Positions 1 to 5,057 of a DNA stretch of 5,057 nt are shown here, piece by piece. The notes under the pieces were generated by a model. That model was given only the letters and a program-made list of their open reading frames with translations, was not told the origin of the DNA and ran no database searches. Numbering within the stretch: the stretch's first letter is position 1; the number at the start of each line of letters is the position of its first letter. Source of the DNA: an uncultured Flavobacterium sp. (GTDB lineage: Bacteria > Bacteroidota > Bacteroidia > Flavobacteriales > Flavobacteriaceae); the NCBI GenBank assembly GCA_946886675.1, contig CAMPIZ010000159.1, positions 1 through 5,057 on the forward strand, read 5' to 3'. The position numbers and the translations under genes were made by a program.

Positions 1-1192
1 ATATACAGCTACGCTCATCTATAGTCCTGCCTTTGTCTATTATCGCAAAGCTTGGCTTACCGGATTGTATAAAATCGAGTGCCTCCTCAATAAGCTGGTT
101 ATGTTGATCTGCTTCCGGCAGATCAGACAAATCGCGTCGAATCGGAATCTCACTATCAGACGTCCCATAATGGCAGAACCTGTTATCTATACCAAATTTT
201 TCTCTAAGCTTTAAAAGCAGGTTTACTCCGTCATACTGTGAGTTAAACATTTCTATACATACCTGGTGCTTTGCGGCTTTGCCAACAGCCAGATAACGGT
301 ACCCGTTACGTGCCATGTATTCGTATAGTCCAAATTTTGGTTCAAAACGTTTTAGTGCCTTATTATATACAGGCCAAAGCTTTTTTATTTCACAACACTC
401 CAGCAAAAGGGCCATTAGTTCTGTGGCGCATATTTCAAAAGAGATAGAGCAGATATCGCGAAGAAAATGCTGTCTTTGCGGAGTGATTTTATGACCGCTG
501 AAATGTGAAGCAACACGTTTTTTTAAGTTTACTGCTTTACCTACATAAACAACCTTTTTTTCCCTATTGTAAAAATAGTATACTCCGGGTTTTTCCGGTA
601 GCTGTTCAAAATCTTGAGGGGGTAGGTTAGGGGGAAGCCTTTGATCCTGAGCTGTTTTTTTAACCATTTTTGCAATTTCGCCTTCTGTATCCCACAACAG
701 CAGTCGGGAAAATAATATTGCAGTTGCATCTGCATCCCCACCTGCGCGATGTTGTTTTACTAATGGTATATCCAGTGATCGGCAAAGGTTCCCGAGGCTG
801 TAAGAAGTAAATCCGGGCTTTATTTTTCTTGCAGCTCGTACAGTGCAGAGTTTTCTTGCCGTCCATTTAAATCCTGCCTGTTCAAGCTGATGTTTTACAA
901 AAGAATAATCGAAATTAACGTTGTGAGCTACAAAAATACGCTCGTTGAGCATTTCATATATTTTCTCTGCAACGGTATCAAAAACAGGGGCATTAGCAAC
1001 CATTTCATTATTAATACCAGTAAGGGCAAAAATAGGAAGCGGAATATCTTTTTCAGGATTAACGAGGGTTTCCCAACGCTCTGTAACATTTAAACCGTTA
1101 TGAATGATAATAGCAATTTCTGTAATACGGCTGCCACTGGCATTTCCGCCTGTGGTCTCAATATCTACTATGGCATATTCGGTTTTTCTCAT
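1..1192 (-). CDS. DnaQ-like DEDDh exonuclease fused to GIY-YIG nuclease domain (3' end cut by window edge)
   Basis: I translated the frame myself; 397 codons are open from the ATG at 1192 to the left edge with no stop. Residues 5-165 form a DEDDh 3'-5' exonuclease domain like the DNA polymerase III epsilon subunit: Exo I is DIETTGG (D10, E12), Exo II is HNVNFDYSF (D95), and Exo III is HRAGGD (H148, D153). Residues 198-280 form a GIY-YIG endonuclease domain of UvrC/Cho type: GVY (203-205), YVGK (216-219), R226, E265 in LLLE, and a closing PVYN (274-277). After about residue 285 I recognise no domain; the C-terminus lies outside the window. The combination suggests a DNA-processing or repair nuclease in the cytoplasm rather than the replicative proofreading subunit; the actual substrate is inferred, not shown. 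An in-frame ATG four codons upstream (1204) is an alternative start. I chose 1192 because the exonuclease domain begins almost at once and AAGTGAG lies just before it. The gene is 189 bp from the tolC-like gene and probably has its own promoter. Confidence 0.9.
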   Translation of the reverse strand, partial: MRKTEYAIVDIETTGGNASGSRITEIAIIIHNGLNVTERWETLVNPEKDIPLPIFALTGINNEMVANAPVFDTVAEKIYEMLNERIFVAHNVNFDYSFVKHQLEQAGFKWTARKLCTVRAARKIKPGFTSYSLGNLCRSLDIPLVKQHRAGGDADATAILFSRLLLWDTEGEIAKMVKKTAQDQRLPPNLPPQDFEQLPEKPGVYYFYNREKKVVYVGKAVNLKKRVASHFSGHKITPQRQHFLRDICSISFEICATELMALLLECCEIKKLWPVYNKALKRFEPKFGLYEYMARNGYRYLAVGKAAKHQVCIEMFNSQYDGVNLLLKLREKFGIDNRFCHYGTSDSEIPIRRDLSDLPEADQHNQLIEEALDFIQSGKPSFAIIDKGRTIDERSCI

Positions 1193-1295
1193 ACTCACTT
1201 TCATCAATTTATACCTGACAGGCTAAAAGTAAACCCAAACGAATGAGGTATTAACCTAAAATATCAAAGGATTTTATAATGCCTTGGTAGTATTG

Positions 1296-1303
1296 CAAAT
1301 ATA
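1296..1303 (-). promoter_or_regulatory. Putative Bacteroidota -7 promoter box (TATATTTG) for the exonuclease gene
   Basis: The minus strand reads TATATTTG, a perfect match to the Bacteroidota -7 consensus TAnnTTTG used by the primary sigma factor of this phylum. Transcription would begin near 1289-1291 and leave a leader of roughly 95-100 nt before the ATG at 1192. No clear TTTG -33 element is present at the usual spacing of about 19-21 bp, so the call rests on one box only. Confidence 0.45.
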
Positions 1304-1306
1304 GGA

Positions 1307-1319
1307 TTTAGGAACTAAA
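1307..1319. repeat. Short dyad TTTAG-GAA-CTAAA upstream of the -7 box
   Basis: A perfect 5-bp inverted repeat with a 3-nt centre sits 3 bp upstream of the putative -7 box, inside what would be the -33/-7 spacer. Such a position would suit an operator, but so short an AT-rich dyad is also expected by chance. It lacks a T tract and is too weak to be a convincing terminator for the upstream gene. Confidence 0.2.
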
Positions 1320-1339
1320 CAGCTTAGGTTTTTCATCTG

Positions 1340-1349
1340 TTTCATGAAA
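1340..1349. repeat. 10-bp perfect palindrome TTTCATGAAA
   Basis: A perfect 10-bp palindrome lies 33 bp past the stop codon of the TolC-like gene, with a further TTTCAT copy 9 bp away at 1331-1336. It could be a regulator site for the downstream exonuclease promoter or part of a weak 3' hairpin. No T run follows it on the minus strand. Functional meaning is unproven. Confidence 0.2.
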
Positions 1350-1381
1350 TTCCGGTTTTGAACTTAAATGTTTCCTGATAT

Positions 1382-2776
1382 TTACTGAGAGATAGCCATA
1401 ATTTTAAATAGATCGGCATTGCTTACTAAAAAGCTGTTTTGTAAAGCAATTTGCTGGAGCATAGCTGATATTAGGTTACTTTCACGTGAGTTGATTATAA
1501 AAATTGAACTTTCACCAAAGGAAAAAAGTCTTTCCTCAGCTTCAAGCATTTGTTGGTAATCCTGTACAAGGTCATTAATTAAATCAGACTGGTTTTTTAG
1601 GGAAGCAATTTCTACTCTCTGTGCGTCGATTTTATTTTTTATTTGGAGCTGTTCCTGTAGAAGCTCAAATCTGGTATCCTGTAGTTTAAGCTTAGCCAGA
1701 TTAAGCGCTCCTCTCTCTTTACGAAGAAAAAGTGCAAAAGAAAAGTTGAGCCCTATCTTATAATCTTCTGTCCTGAAAGAATCAAAATAGGAAGGCTCAG
1801 AAAGATAATAATAAGCTAAATCAACTTTTGGAAGTAGGTAATTGGCCTTAAGCTTTCTTTCTACATCCAGCATTTCTATTTTAGTTTCCAGCATTTTAAG
1901 TTTTGGATGGCCAGACACAATAGTGTCGGTACTCTGCAGGTTGTTTGTATTTAAAACTTCCGAAATATTTGATGTGAGATTAGCTTCCGGGACTATATTT
2001 TCAGAAAGCTCAACCGGTGTTCCGTTTATCCATAAAAAGTTAGCTAATTCCAGTCTGGCCTTATTTAATTTAAGCTTTGCATTTTCAAGACTCAGCTCAC
2101 GGTTTTTTACAGATATACCTGTTTCCACACTGTCTATAGCAGGTTTATCACCCTGCTCTATTAAGCGCAGTACACCATTATACCGTGTTTTTGCATAAGT
2201 GAGGTATTCATTATACATAGCTACTTCATTATAATGCTGTAACCAGTTAAAATATGCTACAGATGCGTTATAAAGAACATCCAGGCTTGCCAGGCGCTGC
2301 TGAGACTCACTCAGCTGAATTTGTAGTTTGGCTTTTCTAAGATCGGCCATTCTTTGATTTATAAAAAGCCCCTGTCCTACAGGTACGGTTAATCCTAAAG
2401 ATGTAAGCCCTTGGTTAGGTGTTGAGTTCTGCGGATTTAAATATACTCCTTCACTATTATCGAAAGCTGCTTTTATTTCAATTCCATACCATGTTGGTAT
2501 TTTAAAGCTGCTGTTTAAAACAGAGTAATATTCAGTATCCTTAAATTGTTTTTTATCAAAATCAACTTCTATTTTTGGGTCAAACCCACCTCGTGCCTGC
2601 ATTAAACCTGCCTGTGCTTTATCAATTTCAAGATTAGCCCGGCTTACAAGCGGATGGTATTTTTTTACATAACCCAGATATTCACTAAACGTGAGTACAT
2701 TTTTATCAAATTCCTGAGCAAAAACAGGAAAGTGTAATAAAGCAATAAAAGACACTATGATATAAATTGATCTCAT
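1382..2776 (-). CDS. TolC family outer-membrane efflux/secretion channel
   Basis: This 464-residue protein fits the length of TolC-family outer-membrane factors, trimeric channels whose beta-barrel spans the outer membrane and whose alpha-helical barrel reaches into the periplasm. Residues 1-20 are a Sec signal peptide with a hydrophobic core and an FPVFA|QEF cleavage site. The mature protein has no cysteine, so it is not a lipoprotein. Two internal halves are visible: the first starts with YHPLVSRANLEIDKAQAG (40-57) and the second with GHPKLKMLETKIEML (289-303). Each is followed by a strand-rich segment and then long amphipathic helices (about 140-250 and 350-460). The segments PVGQGLFINQR (132-142) and FALFLRKERG (347-356) occupy matching positions after the strands of each half, as in TolC pseudo-repeats. 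The gene begins 8 bp after the HlyD-like stop, with no separate promoter and no clear Shine-Dalgarno, so it is the last gene of the ABC-adaptor-channel operon and very likely the exit duct of that machine. The family call is firm; the substrate is unknown. Confidence 0.92.
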   Translation of the reverse strand: MRSIYIIVSFIALLHFPVFAQEFDKNVLTFSEYLGYVKKYHPLVSRANLEIDKAQAGLMQARGGFDPKIEVDFDKKQFKDTEYYSVLNSSFKIPTWYGIEIKAAFDNSEGVYLNPQNSTPNQGLTSLGLTVPVGQGLFINQRMADLRKAKLQIQLSESQQRLASLDVLYNASVAYFNWLQHYNEVAMYNEYLTYAKTRYNGVLRLIEQGDKPAIDSVETGISVKNRELSLENAKLKLNKARLELANFLWINGTPVELSENIVPEANLTSNISEVLNTNNLQSTDTIVSGHPKLKMLETKIEMLDVERKLKANYLLPKVDLAYYYLSEPSYFDSFRTEDYKIGLNFSFALFLRKERGALNLAKLKLQDTRFELLQEQLQIKNKIDAQRVEIASLKNQSDLINDLVQDYQQMLEAEERLFSFGESSIFIINSRESNLISAMLQQIALQNSFLVSNADLFKIMAISQ

Positions 2777-2784
2777 ATTTCGGC

Positions 2785-4146
2785 TTATTTTTCCGTTTTA
2801 TCAGCTACACTCTTATCGGCTGTTTTACCAGTGTAATAATTTGGTGGAAAGCCATTTAAATTTCTCCATATCTCATACCAAACCGGTACATTTTCCAGTA
2901 ATGCTATGGTTTGGGCTCCGGCTCCTATACTTAATTGCTCCGGCCATGGCTCTTCATCTTTATCGGGCGAGACTAAAACCCTGTACTTGCCATTAGGGCT
3001 TATAAAGTTTTCTATGGCAACTACACGTCCGCCAAATGTACCGTATGATATTCCCGGCCATCCTGAAAAAACAATGGTAGGCCATCCATCAAACCATACC
3101 CTTATCTTGGAACCTCTTTTTATCAAAGGCAGGTCTATAGGGTCTACATAGGTTTCTACAGCAATATCATAGCCTGCAGGCATTATACTTACAACAGAGG
3201 TTCCTTCTTTAATTGTTTCCCCTATACCGCTTAGTAAAGCTTTATTTATATAGCCGTCCTGGGGTGCTTTAATATAGTAAAGTCCATTACGTATACTGTA
3301 ATTAACATACTGATTTTCCAGTTTTGTAACTTGTGCATCAGTATCATAAAGGCTGCTTAGGGCTGTGTATTTATCACTATTGGCTTTAGATATTTTTTCT
3401 GAGTATTCTGCTTTAATACGGTTTATCTCTACTTTTGCATTAATAAGTTCGTTTTTAGAAGCCAGTAATTTATTTTCCTGTGTTATAATTTTAGCCTGTG
3501 CTTCCTGTAATTTTAGTCTTTTTTCTTCTACCTCGGTTAAAGGTTTAAGTCCGTCTTTATTAAGTGTCACAGCCCTGTTAAACTGAGTTTCTGCTATTGT
3601 AAGTTGTGTTTTTACAGCAGCAAGATCCATACTGTCACTTTTAATTTTTAACTGGGCCTGCTTTATCTTATTTCTTCCCTGTTCAAGTTTGAGGTTAAGT
3701 TCGTTATTAAGGGACTGCATCTGATTTTCCAAAGCATCTACCTTTTCATCATAAGATTCGCGGGCCATTACCTTAGCATCTACCTGTTGTTTGGTGTTTT
3801 CAACTAAGTTTGGATCAAAATATTCTTCTTTTATTTCAGAAATAAATACAATAGTATCTCCCTGTTTTACAAAATCACCTTCCTGCACATACCATTTTTC
3901 GACTCTTCCTGCGATAGCCGAATGTATAGTTTGAGGTCTTTGATCAGGCTTTAAGGTTGTTACCGCTCCTGTACCCCTTATATTTTGCGTCCATGGTAAA
4001 AATAGCCCCACAAAACTTACCAGGCAGACAAGGCCTATAATTCGATTTAAGATTTTATAATGCGGCCTGTTGTTTAGTATTTTTATTGTTTCATCCCCGG
4101 TACCGTTTTCCATTTTTACCGGATTATTGTCAGATATGTTAAGCAT
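2785..4146 (-). CDS. HlyD family periplasmic adaptor (membrane fusion protein)
   Basis: This 453-residue protein has the standard layout of type I secretion adaptors, which bridge an inner-membrane ABC exporter to a TolC channel. A short cytoplasmic N-terminus is followed by one membrane anchor at about 34-51, ending in LFLPWTQ. The first lipoyl/barrel-sandwich half is at 74-106 (AGRVEKWYVQEGDFVKQGD). A long charged Gln/Lys/Glu-rich coiled-coil hairpin spans about 112-285, with its tip near NKDGLKPLTEVE (196-207). The second lipoyl half is at 288-322 (YIKAPQDGYI, then GETIKEGTSV). A beta-barrel domain follows from about 326, with a Trp/Gly-rich stretch at 351-373 (FDGWP, FSGWPG, YGTFGG). The start at 4146 overlaps the ABC stop by 8 nt (ATGCTTAA), which favours translational coupling; a later ATG at residue 12 (4113) is less likely. 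The neighbours on both sides supply the other two components. The role is confident; the cargo cannot be told. Confidence 0.93.
   Translation of the reverse strand: MLNISDNNPVKMENGTGDETIKILNNRPHYKILNRIIGLVCLVSFVGLFLPWTQNIRGTGAVTTLKPDQRPQTIHSAIAGRVEKWYVQEGDFVKQGDTIVFISEIKEEYFDPNLVENTKQQVDAKVMARESYDEKVDALENQMQSLNNELNLKLEQGRNKIKQAQLKIKSDSMDLAAVKTQLTIAETQFNRAVTLNKDGLKPLTEVEEKRLKLQEAQAKIITQENKLLASKNELINAKVEINRIKAEYSEKISKANSDKYTALSSLYDTDAQVTKLENQYVNYSIRNGLYYIKAPQDGYINKALLSGIGETIKEGTSVVSIMPAGYDIAVETYVDPIDLPLIKRGSKIRVWFDGWPTIVFSGWPGISYGTFGGRVVAIENFISPNGKYRVLVSPDKDEEPWPEQLSIGAGAQTIALLENVPVWYEIWRNLNGFPPNYYTGKTADKSVADKTEK
4139..4146 (-). promoter_or_regulatory. 8-nt start/stop overlap (ATGCTTAA) coupling ABC and HlyD-like genes
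   Basis: The adaptor's ATG lies inside the last codons of the ABC gene, whose TAA stop completes the 8-base overlap. There is no good Shine-Dalgarno ahead of this ATG, so reinitiation by ribosomes finishing the ABC gene is the likely route. This supports expression of the two proteins together. The overlap is seen directly; the coupling is inferred. Confidence 0.6.
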
Positions 4147-5057
4147 TACCGGTAATTTTTAAATCATTAACAATTTTTCCGTTTTCCATTAATATATGCC
4201 TGTTACAGGAATTTTTCCAATATTCATCAACAGATGAGATGACGATAGTCCAATTATTTTTCTCACTGGTTAGAAAATCAATTACTTTTTTGGCAGATTC
4301 TGTATCCATACTGCTTGTTGGCTCTTCAAGGAATAACAATTTAGGACGGCTTATAATAGCTCTGGCCATAATTATTTTTTGCGTAACCGATTTTGTTAGC
4401 TGCCTGCCATTAACCAGCGTATCCAGTCCCATCGGCAGCCTTTTTATTATTGTTGTAAGTCCAACAGCATCTAAAGCCCATTTTACATCATCATTTGTAA
4501 TTTTTGGATCGTTTAAGGTTAAATTTTCTAAAAGAGACCCTTCAAAAAGTGTATCTTCCTGCATAACTATACCCAGACGATTTCTATAGTTTTCTCTTTC
4601 AGATTTTTTTATAATGTTGTCGTTTATATATATAGTTCCAGATGTAGGGGAGAGGAAACCCGAAAGCAACCTTACCAAAGTAGTTTTACCGGAGTTATTT
4701 GCTCCTGTAATAAATATTTTTTCACCCTGATCTATCTTTAAGCTTATTTTTTTAATAATATCCTTGTCGTTATCCGGATATCTGTAGCTCATATCTTCTG
4801 TTTCAATTGTAATATCATTTTCAATATCATCAATTTTTTTGGTATCATTGTTTTCCTGAATTTCAAGATCTGTTACTTCTCCAATTTTCTCAACAGCCGT
4901 AAGTACATCATAAAGTGTTTCCAGTCCGATGATAATTTTCTCGACAGAATTAATAATAAGTAGTATTATAATTTCGGCAGCAACAAACTGTCCTATGTTC
5001 ATTAACTGATTTAATACTAAGAAGCCACCTACAGATAAAAGCCCGGCAGTTATAAAT
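4139..5057 (-). CDS. ABC exporter subunit, C-terminal part, with divergent nucleotide-binding domain (5' end cut by window edge)
   Basis: The frame is open from the right edge to the stop at 4139, 305 residues. The Met at 5002 is internal, because 18 in-frame hydrophobic residues precede it. Numbering from that Met: transmembrane helix material lies before and at residues 1-25 (last helix AAEIIILLIINSV), then YDVLTAVEKIGEV, an acidic Asn/Asp/Ile-rich linker (45-68), and an ATP-binding domain (70-280). This order (membrane part, then ATPase) is typical of type I secretion exporters. Kept motifs are A-loop Y75, Walker A GANNSGKT (100-107), Q-loop Q148, catalytic Glu E227 and D-loop SSMD (230-233). 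Changed motifs are the signature LTKSV (202-206) instead of LSGGQ, Walker B LLFLE (222-226) with Glu for Asp, and S257 where the H-loop His is expected (ISSVDE). The frame is undamaged, so this is probably a diverged working subunit, perhaps one half of a heterodimer. It is the first visible gene of the ABC-HlyD-TolC operon. Whether it carries an N-terminal peptidase domain cannot be seen. Confidence 0.9.
   Translation of the reverse strand, partial: FITAGLLSVGGFLVLNQLMNIGQFVAAEIIILLIINSVEKIIIGLETLYDVLTAVEKIGEVTDLEIQENNDTKKIDDIENDITIETEDMSYRYPDNDKDIIKKISLKIDQGEKIFITGANNSGKTTLVRLLSGFLSPTSGTIYINDNIIKKSERENYRNRLGIVMQEDTLFEGSLLENLTLNDPKITNDDVKWALDAVGLTTIIKRLPMGLDTLVNGRQLTKSVTQKIIMARAIISRPKLLFLEEPTSSMDTESAKKVIDFLTSEKNNWTIVISSVDEYWKNSCNRHILMENGKIVNDLKITGNA

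Larger units (their letters stand above)
1193..1381. other. AT-rich intergenic gap between TolC-like gene and exonuclease gene
   Basis: This 189-bp stretch has no convincing open frame on either strand. It holds a good Bacteroidota -7 box for the exonuclease gene, two short dyads upstream of it, and a leader of about 95 nt. I see no GC-rich hairpin followed by a T run after the TolC-like stop codon, so operon readthrough into the exonuclease gene cannot be excluded. Confidence 0.7.

Noticed and set aside
541..866. Two minus-strand ORFs of 66 and 68 codons
   Set aside because: They lie entirely inside the exonuclease/GIY-YIG gene in other frames and encode Cys/Lys/Arg-rich sequence without any domain. 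The true frame runs through the whole region with catalytic motifs on both sides.
890..1093. Plus-strand ORF of 67 codons
   Set aside because: Antisense shadow of the exonuclease domain, which is conserved in the opposite frame. No start-site signal or protein family was recognised.
1307..1319. Rho-independent terminator after the TolC-like gene
   Set aside because: The only hairpin is a 5-bp AT-rich stem with no following T run, and it is next to a promoter box. It does not meet the usual terminator form.
1253..1330. 7-bp inverted repeat AACCTAA / TTAGGTT flanking the promoter region
   Set aside because: The arms are only 7 bp, 64 bp apart, in AT-rich sequence. They are likely chance, with no target duplication or mobile element between them.
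1842..2198. Plus-strand ORF of 118 codons
   Set aside because: Ser/Leu-rich antisense shadow of the helical part of the TolC-like gene.
2906..3586. Two plus-strand ORFs (81 and 73 codons) within 2906-3151 and 3365-3586
   Set aside because: Both are antisense to the HlyD-like gene, which has clear lipoyl and coiled-coil structure. They show no recognisable domain.
4239..4589. Plus-strand ORF of 116 codons
   Set aside because: Antisense to the ATPase domain of the ABC subunit; its hydrophobic Ser/Ile-rich sequence is typical of the reverse complement of such a region.
5000..5002. ATG at 5002 as the true start of a stand-alone ATPase protein
   Set aside because: The frame stays open to the window edge, and the 18 preceding residues are hydrophobic transmembrane-like sequence, so the ATG is internal to a longer membrane exporter subunit.
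4139..5057. ABC gene as a pseudogene because of its altered motifs
   Set aside because: No stop or frameshift is present, Walker A, Q-loop, D-loop and catalytic Glu are preserved, and the gene sits in an intact overlapping operon.

Overview
The window looks like chromosome of a Bacteroidota species, most likely a flavobacterium. The evidence is an AT-rich composition, start codons without strong Shine-Dalgarno sequences but with A-rich leaders, a perfect TAnnTTTG-type -7 box (TATATTTG) ahead of one gene, and protein sequences that resemble Flavobacteriaceae families. The assignment comes from pattern and memory, not from a search.

All recognisable genes lie on the minus strand, so transcription runs from the right edge to the left. 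From right to left they are: (1) the C-terminal part of an ABC exporter subunit, 4139-5057, which runs off the right edge; (2) a HlyD-type periplasmic adaptor, 2785-4146, overlapping the ABC gene by 8 bp; (3) a TolC-type outer-membrane channel, 1382-2776, starting 8 bp after the adaptor; (4) a 189-bp non-coding gap, 1193-1381; (5) a DnaQ-like exonuclease fused to a GIY-YIG (UvrC/Cho-like) nuclease domain, 1-1192, which runs off the left edge.

Genes 1-3 form a tightly packed operon that supplies all three layers of a type I secretion or tripartite efflux machine: inner-membrane ABC exporter, adaptor with a long coiled-coil hairpin, and outer-membrane tunnel. The substrate cannot be read from this window. 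The main oddity is the ABC nucleotide-binding domain. Its Walker A, Q-loop, D-loop and catalytic Glu are kept, but the LSGGQ signature reads LTKSV, the Walker B Asp is Glu, and the H-loop His is Ser. The reading frame and the rest of the fold look intact, so this is more likely a functional divergence than decay. It suggests that the subunit works with a more canonical ABC partner encoded beyond the right edge, or hydrolyses ATP atypically.

The exonuclease/GIY-YIG gene appears to be a separate transcription unit with its own promoter in the gap. Both of its nuclease active sites are complete. No rRNA, tRNA, CRISPR array, insertion sequence or integration site was seen. No non-coding stretch exceeds 300 bases.
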